DNA of 64,000 bases from Rhodocyclaceae bacterium (GTDB lineage Bacteria; Pseudomonadota; Gammaproteobacteria; Burkholderiales; Rhodocyclaceae). The notes beneath the pieces were generated by a model that was given only the letters and a program-made list of their open reading frames with translations, did not search any database and was not told the origin of the DNA. Made by a program: the position numbers and the translations under genes. The DNA is taken from NCBI GenBank assembly GCA_018262775.1, contig JADFDU010000054.1:1-64000 (forward strand). Reading direction: 5' to 3'. Of the stretch, positions 27,394 through 36,821 are shown piece by piece. The stretch's first letter is position 1, and every line of letters begins with the position of its first letter.

Positions 27394-28345
27394 CCCGCAG
27401 TTGAACAAGCATGGAGCCCTGCAGCACCTGCTGACCATCGACGGTCTGCCGCGTGAAATCCTCAGCACTATCCTGGACACCGCTGCCCCTTTCACGGAAG
27501 TGGCGGAGCGTGAAGTGAAGAAACTGCCGCTGCTGCGCGGCAAGAGCGTGTTCAACCTGTTCTTCGAGAATTCGACGCGCACGCGCACCACCTTCGAGAT
27601 CGCCGCGAAGCGGCTCTCGGCCGACGTCATCAATCTGAATATCAGCACCTCCTCCGCATCCAAGGGGGAATCCCTGCTCGATACGGTGGATAACTTGTGC
27701 GCCATGCAGGCGGACATGTTCGTCGTGCGCCATGCCATGAGCGGTGCCCCCTTCCTCATGGCCAAGCATCTGGCGGACACGGGCCAGGAGCACATCCATG
27801 TGATCAACGCCGGCGACGGGCGGCATGCCCATCCGACGCAGGGCCTGCTCGACATGTATACCATCCGCCACTACAAGAAAGACTTCACCCGGCTGGTCGT
27901 GGCCATCGTCGGCGACGTGCTGCACTCGCGGGTGGCACGCTCGCAGATCAGTGCCTTGACCACGCTGGGCGTGCCCGAGGTGCGGGTGATCGGACCCAAG
28001 ACGCTGATCCCAGCCGCTGTCGATAGGCTAGGCGTGCGCGTCTTCCACGATATGCGCGCGGGCCTCAAGGATGTCGATGTGGTGATGATGCTGCGGCTGC
28101 AGAACGAGCGCATGAAAGGTGCGTTGCTGCCCAGTCCCCAGGAATTCTTCAAATACTACGGACTGACTGCAGACAAGCTCGCCTGCGCTCGCGCCGACGC
28201 CATCGTCATGCATCCCGGGCCGATGAACCGCGGCGTGGAAATCGACTCGGCCGTGGCCGACGGCCGGCATGCGGTCATCCTGCCGCAGGTGACGTTCGGC
28301 ATCGCCGTGCGCATGGCCGTCATGAGCATGCTGGCGGGATCATGA
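27386..28345 (+). CDS. pyrB: aspartate carbamoyltransferase catalytic subunit PyrB
   Basis: PyrB makes carbamoyl-aspartate, the second step of pyrimidine synthesis. The 319-residue protein has the carbamoyl-phosphate loop [29 protein letters not shown], the HAMSGAP region, [11 protein letters not shown] and the aspartate-binding RLQNERM and [11 protein letters not shown]. It overlaps pyrR by 8 bases and is followed after 4 bases by the inactive dihydroorotase homologue, the arrangement of Pseudomonas-type pyrBC' holoenzymes. No pyrI gene is present. Confidence 0.97.
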   Translation: MLNPQLNKHGALQHLLTIDGLPREILSTILDTAAPFTEVAEREVKKLPLLRGKSVFNLFFENSTRTRTTFEIAAKRLSADVINLNISTSSASKGESLLDTVDNLCAMQADMFVVRHAMSGAPFLMAKHLADTGQEHIHVINAGDGRHAHPTQGLLDMYTIRHYKKDFTRLVVAIVGDVLHSRVARSQISALTTLGVPEVRVIGPKTLIPAAVDRLGVRVFHDMRAGLKDVDVVMMLRLQNERMKGALLPSPQEFFKYYGLTADKLACARADAIVMHPGPMNRGVEIDSAVADGRHAVILPQVTFGIAVRMAVMSMLAGS

Positions 28346-28349
28346 CGCG

Positions 28350-29630
28350 ATGAAGATCCATATCAAGAACGGCCGCCTGATCGATCCGGCCAACCGAGTC
28401 GACGGGCAGCAGGACGTGTTCATCGCTGCCGGCAGGATCGTTGGCGTGGGCGCGGCTCCGGAGGGTTTTGCCGCCAACCGCATCATCGACGCGACGGGCC
28501 TGGTGGTCTGCCCCGGACTCATTGATCTCTCCGCACGCCTGCGCGAACCGGGCTACGAGTACAAGGCAACCCTAGAGTCGGAAATGGCGGCGGCGCTGGC
28601 CGGTGGCGTCACCAGCCTCGTCTGTCCGCCGGATACCGACCCGGTTCTCGATGAACCTGGCCTGGTCGAGATGCTCAAGCATCGCGCCCGCAGCCTGGCA
28701 TCGGCGCATGTTTATCCGCTGGGTGCACTGACGGTCGGGTTGGCGGGCGAACGACTGACGGAGATGGCAGAACTGTTCGAGGCGGGCTGTATCGCCTTCA
28801 GTCAGGCTAACGCACAGGTCACCGATACCCGCGTGCTCCTGCGCGCTATGCAATACGCAGCGACGTTTGGCTACCAGGTCTGGCTGCAGCCCGAGGATCC
28901 CTATCTCGCGCGTGACGGGGTGGCCCACGAAGGCGAGGTGGCGACGCGACTGGGTTTGCCCGGCATTCCGGTCTGCGCAGAGACGATTGCGCTGTCACGG
29001 CTGCTGGCGCTGGTTCGCGAAACCGGGGTGGCCCTGCACGTCCGGCGCATTTCGAGCGCTGCCGGCCTGGAAGGCGTTGTCCGCGCCAAGGCCGAAGGCT
29101 TGGCGGTGACGTGTGACATATCCATCAATCACCTGCACCTTTGCGAGCAGGACATCGGCTACTTCAATCCTCACGCCCGGCTGATTCCGCCCCTGCGTAC
29201 TTCGACAGACCGCGAGGCGCTGCGCCGGGGCCTGGCCGACGGCACGGTCGACGCACTGTGTTCCGACCACACGCCGGTTGACGACGATGCCAAGCAGCTT
29301 CCGTTCGGCGAGGCCGAGTCCGGCGCCACCGGCCTTGAACTGCTCTTGCCCCTGACATTGAAATGGGCCGATGAAATGCAATTGCCGCTCGCCACGGCTC
29401 TCGCCCGCATCACTGCCGACGCGGCACGGGTGCTGGCTATCGAGGCTGGCTGTCTGACAGTCGGCAGCGCCGCCGACGTTTGCATCTTCGACCCGCGCGG
29501 CAGCTTCAAGGTGTCTCCCGCCTCGATCAGGAGCCAGGGCAAGAACACGCCATTTCTCGGCACCGAACTGCCCGGCCGCGTGCGCTACACACTGATCGAC
29601 GGCCATGTCGCCTTCGACAACGGTCGATAG
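28350..29630 (+). CDS. pyrC': non-catalytic dihydroorotase homologue (PyrC'/PyrX)
   Basis: A 426-residue amidohydrolase-fold protein of the dihydroorotase family that has lost its metal site. The usual DxHxHLR motif reads DLSARLR, so both histidines are replaced (S61, R63). The HCED-like segment reads LQPED, the HVxHIS segment reads HVRRISS, and DHAPH reads DHTPV. Only the late aspartate remains. In Pseudomonas such PyrC' proteins are needed for assembly of the active PyrB dodecamer but do not catalyse. Adjacent pyrB fits that role; real dihydroorotase must be encoded elsewhere. Confidence 0.9.
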   Translation: MKIHIKNGRLIDPANRVDGQQDVFIAAGRIVGVGAAPEGFAANRIIDATGLVVCPGLIDLSARLREPGYEYKATLESEMAAALAGGVTSLVCPPDTDPVLDEPGLVEMLKHRARSLASAHVYPLGALTVGLAGERLTEMAELFEAGCIAFSQANAQVTDTRVLLRAMQYAATFGYQVWLQPEDPYLARDGVAHEGEVATRLGLPGIPVCAETIALSRLLALVRETGVALHVRRISSAAGLEGVVRAKAEGLAVTCDISINHLHLCEQDIGYFNPHARLIPPLRTSTDREALRRGLADGTVDALCSDHTPVDDDAKQLPFGEAESGATGLELLLPLTLKWADEMQLPLATALARITADAARVLAIEAGCLTVGSAADVCIFDPRGSFKVSPASIRSQGKNTPFLGTELPGRVRYTLIDGHVAFDNGR

Positions 29631-29638
29631 GCTGCTAG

Positions 29639-29935
29639 CTAGCTGGTCAGCCTATCGATAGCTTCCCGCGCCGCCGCGCCACGCACCCTCACACGCTTGC
29701 GACGCGAAGTCGCACCGCTCACCAGCTCGACCTGTACTCGCGGTACCTTGAGCACCTTGGCAATGAATTCGATCAGGCAGTCGTTGGCCTTGCCGTCTAC
29801 CGGCGGCGCTGCGAGGCGAATTTTCAGTGTTTCACCGTGCTGACCGGCAATTTCTGTTCTTTTCGCACCCGGCTGGATATGCAGAGCGAGGGTGAAGCTT
29901 CCGCCCACTTCCTGCTTCAGCCAAGGCACAGTCAT
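29639..29935 (-). CDS. DUF167/YggU family protein
   Basis: A 98-residue small basic protein of the UPF0235 family: LHIQPGAKRTEIAGQHGE, KIRLAAPPVDGKANDCLIEFIAKVL and VSGATSRRKRVRVRG are diagnostic. The molecular function is unknown. It is the last gene of yggS-proC-yggT-yggU and overlaps yggT by 4 bases, a gene order conserved in many proteobacteria. Its 3' end is 8 bases from that of pyrC', convergently. Confidence 0.9.
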   Translation of the reverse strand: MTVPWLKQEVGGSFTLALHIQPGAKRTEIAGQHGETLKIRLAAPPVDGKANDCLIEFIAKVLKVPRVQVELVSGATSRRKRVRVRGAAAREAIDRLTS

Positions 29936-30507
29936 GCGATCAACGGCACCAGCAGGGCGCGCAGCCAGGCCAGCAGCAACAGTGCGACTTGCAGCAACAG
30001 CAACAGAACGAGTGGCGTGAGGTCCACGTTCGCGATGGGAGGGATCAGGCGCTGGAAAGGCCGCAGGAACGGGCGGGACAGGCTGTTGAACAACGGCGCC
30101 AGCGGCGCATGAGGATTGACCCAGGAAAGCACCGCGGATATGAGGACGATGCCGATAAGCAGAAATACGGAGAAGCGCATCAACTCGAGCATGGCTATGG
30201 CGAGGACGACGGGGATGGCTACGCCGGGGTGGCTACCGAAGGAGAAACGCTTCAGCCAGAAGGAAATGGTCAGATAGCTGCTGTGCAGAACTAACGCGCC
30301 GAGCAAACTCGGCATATCCAGGCCAAACAGGCTTGGCACGATCCGCCGGACGGGGCGCACCAGCCAGTCCGTGACGGTGACGACGAACTGGCCGAGTTGG
30401 TTGCGGAAGGAAACTCGCAGCCATTGCATGAAGAAACGGACCAGCAGGAGAAAAACGAAGAAACCCGTTACGGCCTCGAGAATCAGCAGCAGAAGGTTGG
30501 TCAGCAC
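29932..30507 (-). CDS. YggT family membrane protein
   Basis: A 191-residue protein with two YGGT repeats, each of two membrane helices: LEAVTGFFVFLLLVRFFMQW ... NQLGQFVVTVTDWLVRPVRRIVP, and LIGIVLISAVLSWVNP ... LSRPFLRPFQRLIPPIANVDLTPLVLLLLL. YggT proteins are linked to cell division and osmotic or ionic homeostasis without a settled mechanism. It sits 3 bases downstream of proC. Confidence 0.92.
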   Translation of the reverse strand: MLTNLLLLILEAVTGFFVFLLLVRFFMQWLRVSFRNQLGQFVVTVTDWLVRPVRRIVPSLFGLDMPSLLGALVLHSSYLTISFWLKRFSFGSHPGVAIPVVLAIAMLELMRFSVFLLIGIVLISAVLSWVNPHAPLAPLFNSLSRPFLRPFQRLIPPIANVDLTPLVLLLLLQVALLLLAWLRALLVPLIA

Positions 30508-30510
30508 GGC

Positions 30511-31323
30511 TCAGTCCTTTCCCAACAGTTCGCCCAGTGCCTTGCCGCGCGTATTGGCTGCTTCGATTGCGCGCACGAAAGCGGCCTTTACCTGGTCGGC
30601 ATCGAGGGAGTTCAGCGCCGCTTCCGTAGTGCCGCCCTTGGAGGTGACGCGTTGTCTGAGCACGGCCACGTCCTCCTCGCTGTTTGCGGCCAGCGCGGCG
30701 GCGCCGACGACGGTCTCGATGGCCAGCATCCGCGATTGCTCTTCGGACAAACCTAGGGCACGCGCCGCGTCGCGCAGCGACTCGATGAAATAGAACACGT
30801 AGGCCGGCCCGCTGCCGGATACGGCCGTTACGGCATCCATCATGGCCTCCTCGGCTATCCACAGCGTCTTGCCAACGGCGCCCAGTACCTGTTCGGCCTG
30901 CCGCCGGCCCTCGCCATCAACGTCGGGATCGGCATACAGGCCGGTTATGCCTGCGCCGATCAAGGCGGGCGTGTTGGGCATGGTGCGCACCAGCCTCCCA
31001 TATCCGCCCAGCCAGCGCGATATGTCGGCAAGACGCGTGCCGGCAGCGATGCTGATGACCAGTTGGCCGCTGAGCTTGCCCGACAGGGGCGCCAGCGCCT
31101 CGCGCATCTGCTGCGGTTTGACCGACAGCAGCAGCACTTCGCATTCCGGCACTGAGGGATCGTCTACGGACAGGCAGGCAATGCCGAAGGCGGCGGCCAG
31201 CCGCTGCCGGTTCTCCACAAGCGGCTCGACGACCCTGAGATCGGCAGGGGCAAAGCCCTGCTTGAGCAGGCCGGCTATGAGGGCGCTGGCCATGTTGCCG
31301 CCGCCGATGAAGGTGATTCTCAT
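30511..31323 (-). CDS. proC: pyrroline-5-carboxylate reductase ProC
   Basis: ProC reduces pyrroline-5-carboxylate to proline with NAD(P)H. The 270-residue protein starts with the Rossmann motif ITFIGGGNMASALIAGLL, has VLLSVKPQQM, VRTMPNTPALIGAGITGLYAD and the signature VTAVSGSGPAYVFYFIESL. ATG 31323 follows the yggS stop by 2 bases; an in-frame GTG two codons earlier is unlikely. Confidence 0.97.
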   Translation of the reverse strand: MRITFIGGGNMASALIAGLLKQGFAPADLRVVEPLVENRQRLAAAFGIACLSVDDPSVPECEVLLLSVKPQQMREALAPLSGKLSGQLVISIAAGTRLADISRWLGGYGRLVRTMPNTPALIGAGITGLYADPDVDGEGRRQAEQVLGAVGKTLWIAEEAMMDAVTAVSGSGPAYVFYFIESLRDAARALGLSEEQSRMLAIETVVGAAALAANSEEDVAVLRQRVTSKGGTTEAALNSLDADQVKAAFVRAIEAANTRGKALGELLGKD

Positions 31324-31325
31324 GT

Positions 31326-32009
31326 TCACGCTCTTTCACCAAAAATGGCCGTGCCTACCCGCACGATGGTGGCTCCTTCGAGGATGGCTGCCTCCAGGTC
31401 CAGCGACATGCCCATGGACAACGTATCCAGCGCCAGCCCTGTTTTGTTGAGCGCATCGCGCAATTCACGCAGCGCGGCGAAACGGCGGCGCGCCAAAGCG
31501 GTGTCTGCGGTCGGTTCCGGAATCGCCATCAGGCCGCGTAGCCGCAGATTCGGCAGTACGGCCACGGCATGCGCCAGTGCCGCCGTCTCGCCGGGGCTGA
31601 CTCCGCTCTTGCTGGCTTCACCGCTGATATTCACCTGCACGCAGACTTGCAGGGGCGGCCGCTGTGCGCCGCGCGCCTGGGAGAGGCGTTCGGCGATCTT
31701 CAGGCGCTCGATGCCATGTACCCAGGCGAAATGTTCTGCGACCGGGCGCGTCTTGTTGCTCTGCAGTGGGCCAATGAAATGCCATTCCAGATCGAGCCCC
31801 TCCAACGCGGCGATTTTCGCCAGACCCTCCTGCACATAGTTCTCGCCGAAGGCGCATTGACCTGCCTGGGCGGCCTCGCGCAACCGCTCCGGTGGGAGGG
31901 TCTTGCTGGCCGCCAGCAGCCTGATGTCATCGGCCGCTCTTCCCGCCAAATCCGCCGCTGCGGCGATGCGCGCCCTGACAGCTTGCAAGTTGGTGGAAAT
32001 TGTTGTCAT
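31326..32009 (-). CDS. yggS: YggS family PLP homeostasis protein
   Basis: A 227-residue alanine-racemase-fold protein that binds pyridoxal phosphate without known catalysis and balances intracellular B6 vitamers. Motifs: LLAASKTLPPERL with the PLP lysine, CAFGENYVQEGLAK, LEWHFIGPLQSNK, VNISGEASKSGVSP and LSMGMSLDLEAAI. ATG 32009 has AGGG upstream. The gene is divergent from pilT (76-base gap) and heads yggS-proC-yggT-yggU. Confidence 0.95.
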   Translation of the reverse strand: MTTISTNLQAVRARIAAAADLAGRAADDIRLLAASKTLPPERLREAAQAGQCAFGENYVQEGLAKIAALEGLDLEWHFIGPLQSNKTRPVAEHFAWVHGIERLKIAERLSQARGAQRPPLQVCVQVNISGEASKSGVSPGETAALAHAVAVLPNLRLRGLMAIPEPTADTALARRRFAALRELRDALNKTGLALDTLSMGMSLDLEAAILEGATIVRVGTAIFGERA

Positions 32010-32085
32010 AATGCCCTGAAAAATCGAGGCAAGTATATCATCGCGCCACCGCCTCCTTTTCAATTTGGCACCACGGAAACGCACA

Positions 32086-33129
32086 ATGGATATTACCGAG
32101 CTGCTCGCTTTCTCCGTCAAGAACAAGGCTTCCGACCTGCACCTGTCATCCGGCTTGCCGCCCATGATTCGCGTGCATGGCGACGTGCGGCGCATCAACC
32201 TGCCGCCGATGGAGCACAAGGACGTACACAGCATGGTGTACGACATCATGAACGACGGCCAGCGCAAGCACTATGAAGAAAATCTGGAGTGCGACTTCTC
32301 CTTCGCCATTCCGAACCTCGCGCGCTTTCGCGTCAACGCCTTCGTGCAACAGCGCGGCGCCGGCGCCGTGTTCCGCACCATTCCCTCGAAGGTGCTGTCG
32401 CTGGAGGAACTCAACTGTCCGAAGATCTTCCAGGAAATCTCCGAGTTTCCGCGTGGTGTCGTGCTGGTGACGGGACCGACCGGTTCCGGCAAGTCGACCA
32501 CCCTGGCGGCGATGGTCAACTACATCAATGAGAACGAACATGGCCATATCCTCACCGTCGAGGATCCGATCGAATTCGTGCATGAATCGAAAAAGTGCCT
32601 GATCAACCAGCGCGAAGTCGGCCCGCACACGCTGTCGTTCAACAATGCCCTGCGCAGTGCCTTGCGCGAGGACCCGGACGTCATCCTCGTGGGCGAGCTG
32701 CGCGACCTGGAGACCATCCGCCTGGCGCTGACTGCAGCGGAAACCGGCCACCTGGTGTTCGGTACGCTGCATACCAGTTCTGCCGCCAAGACCATCGACC
32801 GCGTCATCGACGTTTTCCCGGCAGCGGAGAAAGAAATGGTGCGTGCCATGCTGTCCGAGTCGCTGCGCGCCGTCATATCGCAGACGCTACTGAAGACCAA
32901 GGACGGCCAGGGCCGTGTTGCGGCGCACGAAATCATGATCGGTACGCCGGCCATCCGCAACCTGATCCGTGAAGCCAAGATCGCCCAGATGTACTCCGCC
33001 ATCCAGACCGGTCAGGCCCTCGGCATGCAGACTCTGGACCAGAATCTGGTCGATCTCGTCCGCCGCAACATCGTGTCTGCGGCCGAGGCGAGGACCAAGG
33101 CCGCAAACAAAGATAACTTTGCGGGCTAG
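32086..33129 (+). CDS. pilT: type IV pilus retraction ATPase PilT
   Basis: PilT is the hexameric cytoplasmic motor that depolymerises pili. The 347-residue sequence has an N-terminal PAS-like domain (ASDLHLSSGLPPMIRV), Walker A GPTGSGKST (about residue 132), the Asp box, Walker B (DVILVGELRD), the His box (TLHTSSAAKTIDRVIDVFP) and the conserved C-terminal AIRNLIREAKIAQMYS retraction motif. ATG 32086 is chosen over an in-frame codon 7 upstream. It is followed by pilU after 30 bases. Confidence 0.97.
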   Translation: MDITELLAFSVKNKASDLHLSSGLPPMIRVHGDVRRINLPPMEHKDVHSMVYDIMNDGQRKHYEENLECDFSFAIPNLARFRVNAFVQQRGAGAVFRTIPSKVLSLEELNCPKIFQEISEFPRGVVLVTGPTGSGKSTTLAAMVNYINENEHGHILTVEDPIEFVHESKKCLINQREVGPHTLSFNNALRSALREDPDVILVGELRDLETIRLALTAAETGHLVFGTLHTSSAAKTIDRVIDVFPAAEKEMVRAMLSESLRAVISQTLLKTKDGQGRVAAHEIMIGTPAIRNLIREAKIAQMYSAIQTGQALGMQTLDQNLVDLVRRNIVSAAEARTKAANKDNFAG

Positions 33130-33159
33130 GCAGATTAGCCTGCCCCACAGGAGAAGGCC

Positions 33160-34296
33160 ATGGAAAGAGATCAGGCACTCAAGTTCATGTACGATCTGCT
33201 GCGCCTCATGGCGCAGAAGAAAGGCTCCGACCTGTTCATCACGGCCGGCTTCCCGCCGGCCATCAAGGTGGACGGCAAGATCACACCACAGTCCAACCAG
33301 AGCCTGACGCCGCAGCACACCGCCGAACTGGCACGCGCCATCATGAACGACAAGCAGGCCGCCGAGTTCGAAGCCACCAAGGAATGCAACTTCGCCATCA
33401 GCCCCGCCGGCATTGGCCGCTTCCGCGTGAACGCCTTCGTGCAGCAGGCGCGCATCGGCGTGGTACTGCGCACCATCGCGACGACCATCCCGACTTTCGA
33501 AAGTCTGCAGCTGCCGCCGGTGCTGAAGGATATCTCCATGACCAAGCGCGGCCTGGTCATTCTTGTCGGTGGCACCGGCACGGGCAAGTCGACCTCGCTG
33601 GCGGCGATGGTGGACTACCGCAACGAAAATAGCTACGGCCACATCATCACCGTTGAGGACCCGATCGAGTACGTGCATGAACACAAGAAATGCATTGTCA
33701 CGCAGCGCGAGATCGGCATCGATACCGATACCTGGGAAGCGGCGCTGAAGAACACCCTGCGCCAGGCGCCGGATGTCATCCTCATGGGCGAGATTCGTGA
33801 CCGCGAGACGATGGACCACGCCATTGCATTTGCCGAGACAGGACACCTGTGCATGGCCACGCTGCATGCCAACAGCACCAACCAGGCGCTCGACCGTATC
33901 ATCAACTTCTTTCCCGAGGAACGGCGCCAGCAGCTGCTGATGGACCTCTCGCTCAACGTGCGGGCGTTCGTCTCACAACGCCTGATCCCGATGAAGGACG
34001 GCAAGGGGCGCGCAGCGGCCTTCGAGGTCATGCTCAACTCGCCGCTGATTTCCGACCTCATCTTCAAGGGCGAGGTGCACGAGATCAAGGAGATCATGAA
34101 GAAATCGCGCGAACTGGGCATGCAGACCTTTGACCAGTCCCTCTTCGACCTCTACGAGGCGGGCAAGATCAGCTACGAGGATGCGCTGCGCAACGCCGAC
34201 TCGGTGAACGACCTGCGCCTGACCATCAAGCTGTACGGCAAGGAATCGAAGGACCGCGACCTGACCGCCGGCATCCAGCACCTGGATATTGTCTGA
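33160..34296 (+). CDS. pilU: PilT-dependent retraction ATPase PilU
   Basis: A 378-residue PilT paralogue. The N-terminus has KGSDLFITAGFPPAIKV, Walker A is GGTGTGKST, Walker B DVILMGEIRD and the His box TLHANSTNQALDRIINFFP. Compared with PilT the C-terminus is longer and ends in KDRDLTAGIQHLDIV, as in PilU. It works with PilT to increase retraction force. GGAG lies upstream of the ATG. Confidence 0.96.
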   Translation: MERDQALKFMYDLLRLMAQKKGSDLFITAGFPPAIKVDGKITPQSNQSLTPQHTAELARAIMNDKQAAEFEATKECNFAISPAGIGRFRVNAFVQQARIGVVLRTIATTIPTFESLQLPPVLKDISMTKRGLVILVGGTGTGKSTSLAAMVDYRNENSYGHIITVEDPIEYVHEHKKCIVTQREIGIDTDTWEAALKNTLRQAPDVILMGEIRDRETMDHAIAFAETGHLCMATLHANSTNQALDRIINFFPEERRQQLLMDLSLNVRAFVSQRLIPMKDGKGRAAAFEVMLNSPLISDLIFKGEVHEIKEIMKKSRELGMQTFDQSLFDLYEAGKISYEDALRNADSVNDLRLTIKLYGKESKDRDLTAGIQHLDIV

Positions 34297-34305
34297 CCCA
34301 TCCTC

Positions 34306-34332
34306 CGTCTCCTGCTCTTCAGGAAGGAGACG
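34306..34332. terminator. possible bidirectional terminator hairpin
   Basis: CGTCTCCT and AGGAGACG form a perfect 8-bp stem around an 11-base loop in the 43-base gap between the convergent pilU and methyltransferase genes. No long T-run follows on either strand, so termination efficiency is uncertain. Confidence 0.45.
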
Positions 34333-34339
34333 AGACTGA

Positions 34340-35485
34340 TCAGGTCTTGCCGCGCATCTGCCCGCTGACCATCCTGTATTCCAGCAGGCGGCACTCCAGC
34401 GCACCGTTGAACAGGGGCGTGCGTTTCGAGGCTTTTAGGCCGATCAGCTTGGGCATCTGCGGGTCGGCGGAGATGAAATAACAGCGCCAGCCGGCAAAGC
34501 GCTGCTTGAGGGCGTCGCCCAGCCTGGGATAGAAGGCCGCCAGCCATTCCGCTTCCTCCAGCCGCACGCCGTAGGGCGGGTTGGCGACGAGCACGCCTGC
34601 AGCTGCTGGCGGGTTGCGCTGGAGCAGGTCGGCGCACTCAAGTTGCACGCTCTCGTGCATTCCCGCTGCCGCCAGATTCTGCCGCGCCCGCTCGACCTGG
34701 TCCTGGCTGATGTCGCTGCCAAAGATCGGTTGCAGTGTGGCAGGCAGCCTGCGCCCTTCCGCTTCCGTCAGTAGTTTCTGCCAGAGTGCCGCATCGAAGT
34801 TGGCCAGGCGGAAAAAGCCGAACTTGCGCACCAGTCCCGGTGCGATGTCGTGGGCCATCAAGGCTGCCTCGAGCAGAAAGGTGCCCGAGCCGCACATGGG
34901 ATCGAGCAACGGCGTGCCGGGTTGCCAGCCGGCAAGGTGAAGAATCCCGGCAGCGAGGTTCTCCTTCAGTGGCGCCTCGACCGAGGCGTACTTGAAGCCG
35001 CGCTTGTAGAGCGGCTCGCCAGACGTGTCGAGATAGAGCGTGGCCTCGCGGTCGCTGAGGAAGGCATGGATGCGCACGTTCGGTTCGGCGGTGTCCACAC
35101 TGGGCCGTTCGCTGGTCTCTGCACGAAAGCGGTCGCATATCGCATCCTTGATGCGCAATGTAATGAAATCCAGGCTCTTCAACGGGCAGCGGATGGCCGT
35201 CATGTGGACGCGCAACGTGCGGCGTACGGTGAAGTGCTCGTGCCATGGCACATCATGAGCCATGCGATAGATATCTTCTTCGCGCAGATACGGACTGTGG
35301 GCGACGCGCCAGAGAATACGCGTGGCAAAACGGCTCCACAGGTTGGCGCGATAGCAGGTTTCCCCGTTGCCAGAGAAGCTGACCCCACCGGCGACCGCTT
35401 CGGTTTGCTTTGCGCCAACGGCGGTCAGTTCCTCGACGAGTGGAGCTTCCAGTCCGCGCGGACAAGTGGCGAAGAAGCGCTCCAT
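34340..35485 (-). CDS. THUMP-domain rRNA guanine-N2 methyltransferase (RlmL N-terminal type)
   Basis: A 381-residue enzyme resembling the N-terminal half of E. coli RlmL, which makes m2G2445 in 23S rRNA. It has a ferredoxin-like/THUMP region (about 1-155, FFATCPRGLEAPLVEEL), then a Rossmann methyltransferase with LLDPMCGSGTFLLEAALM, FGSDISQDQV and the catalytic ANPPYGVRL. The stand-alone version without the RlmK domain is common in betaproteobacteria. ATG 35485 overlaps the hemJ stop by one base. Confidence 0.88.
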   Translation of the reverse strand: MERFFATCPRGLEAPLVEELTAVGAKQTEAVAGGVSFSGNGETCYRANLWSRFATRILWRVAHSPYLREEDIYRMAHDVPWHEHFTVRRTLRVHMTAIRCPLKSLDFITLRIKDAICDRFRAETSERPSVDTAEPNVRIHAFLSDREATLYLDTSGEPLYKRGFKYASVEAPLKENLAAGILHLAGWQPGTPLLDPMCGSGTFLLEAALMAHDIAPGLVRKFGFFRLANFDAALWQKLLTEAEGRRLPATLQPIFGSDISQDQVERARQNLAAAGMHESVQLECADLLQRNPPAAAGVLVANPPYGVRLEEAEWLAAFYPRLGDALKQRFAGWRCYFISADPQMPKLIGLKASKRTPLFNGALECRLLEYRMVSGQMRGKT

Positions 35486-35898
35486 CAGAACGGCTTGAAC
35501 AGCGCCAGCCACACCGCGACGAAAAGGATCAACACCGGGAATTCATTGAACCAGCGGAACCAGCCATGGCTTTTCGTGTTGCGATCCTGTGCGAAATCCT
35601 TGAGCAGTTTGCCGCACCACAGGTGGTAGACGCCGAGAATGCCCACCAGCAGCAGCTTGGCGTGCACCCAGTAGCCCCAGGGCCCGAAGCCCAGCCAGAG
35701 CCAGGTGCCGAAGAGCACGGTGAAAATGGCGCCGGGTGCCATGATGCCGTAATAGAGTTTACGTTCCATGACCTTGAAGCGATCACGGCTTGCCGCGTCC
35801 TCGCTCATGGCGTGGTAGACGAACAGCCGCGGCAGGTAGAACAGGCCGGCGAACCAGGTCACCATGAACACGATATGCAGCCACTTCACCCACAGCAT
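35485..35898 (-). CDS. hemJ: HemJ-type protoporphyrinogen oxidase (UPF0093/CopD-like)
   Basis: A 137-residue protein with four membrane helices. The first helix carries WLHIVFMVTWFAGLFYLPRLFVYHA with the heme-liganding histidine, and a later one has HAKLLLVGILGVYHLWCG. HemJ oxidises protoporphyrinogen IX in bacteria lacking HemG and HemY. Family assignment is strong; activity is inferred. It overlaps the SDR gene upstream by 13 bases. Confidence 0.88.
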   Translation of the reverse strand: MLWVKWLHIVFMVTWFAGLFYLPRLFVYHAMSEDAASRDRFKVMERKLYYGIMAPGAIFTVLFGTWLWLGFGPWGYWVHAKLLLVGILGVYHLWCGKLLKDFAQDRNTKSHGWFRWFNEFPVLILFVAVWLALFKPF

Positions 35899-36779
35899 GT
35901 CGGGCGATCCCCTTGTTTAATGGCGTCGAGCGCAGCCGAAACATCGGGATGCCTTAAGCGCACGCCAAGTTCGCGTTTGATGCGGTCGTTCGTCAGTCGT
36001 CGCGACTCACCCATGAAGGACAGCATGGCGGGGGACAGGCGCCGTTCGACCTCGTCGCGCGGTAGCCGGGGTGCGCGTGGCAGGCCGAGGCGATCCGCGA
36101 TCAAATCGAAGTACGCCCCCATTTTCAGCACTGAATCATCCGTCGCATTGTAAATCCTGCCCGGTCGGCCGCATGCGAGAGCAATCCGGGCGATCGTGGC
36201 CAGGTCGTCGGCGTGGATGTGATTGGTATAGATGTCCTCCTCATCTCGCAGCAGCGGCAGGGCGCGCTCGAGCCGCGCCAGCGGCAGGCGGTCGCCGGCA
36301 TAAATGCCCGGCGTACGCAGGATAGCGACGGAGACGCGCCGGTTGCGGCCGAAGCGGCGCAGTCGGGATTCCGCATCGGCACGGCGCTTGGCGCGAGTCG
36401 TTTGCGGATGAATTGGCCGCGCTTCCGATACCCACGCCCCATGGCAGTTGCCATAGACGCCGCTGGTGCTGATATAGACGAGGCGGCGTGGTAAAATTTT
36501 TCCAGTTGACAGCGCCGCTAGCAGTGCGCGCATACGCTTGTCGTCCAGGCCGTTGTCCTGCGGTGGCGCAAAATGCAGGATCAGGTTGCCGATGCCGGCC
36601 AAGCGCTGCAGTGTGCGCGGATTGTCCAGGTCTGCACGAAGCGGCGTGACACCCATTTCGCGCAGTTCGCGATAGCGCGCATCGGAGCGTACCGCGGCAT
36701 AGACGCGGTAATGTTTGACCAGCCAGGGGAGCGCGCGCCGGGCGATGTCGCCGCAGCCGATGATGAGCAAGCGTTGCAC
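35886..36779 (-). CDS. NAD-dependent epimerase/SDR-like protein
   Basis: A 297-residue atypical SDR protein of the YeeZ type. It starts with the nucleotide-binding IIGCGDIARRALPWL, has VYISTSGVYGNCHG with the serine and tyrosine of an SDR active site, and INHIHADDLATIARIALA. The substrate is not known. It is the first gene of a minus-strand trio (SDR, hemJ, rRNA methyltransferase) and is divergent from the 2Fe-2S reductase gene with a 42-base gap. Confidence 0.82.
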   Translation of the reverse strand: MQRLLIIGCGDIARRALPWLVKHYRVYAAVRSDARYRELREMGVTPLRADLDNPRTLQRLAGIGNLILHFAPPQDNGLDDKRMRALLAALSTGKILPRRLVYISTSGVYGNCHGAWVSEARPIHPQTTRAKRRADAESRLRRFGRNRRVSVAILRTPGIYAGDRLPLARLERALPLLRDEEDIYTNHIHADDLATIARIALACGRPGRIYNATDDSVLKMGAYFDLIADRLGLPRAPRLPRDEVERRLSPAMLSFMGESRRLTNDRIKRELGVRLRHPDVSAALDAIKQGDRPTCCG

Positions 36780-36821
36780 CCGCGCATTCTAGCGGAATTC
36801 CCCTTTTTCACCCCGGACGCC

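Noticed and set aside
32055-32085. Sigma-54-like TTGGCACC upstream of pilT
   Set aside because: The spacing between the GG and GC elements is 12, not 10, and it lies too close to the start codon.
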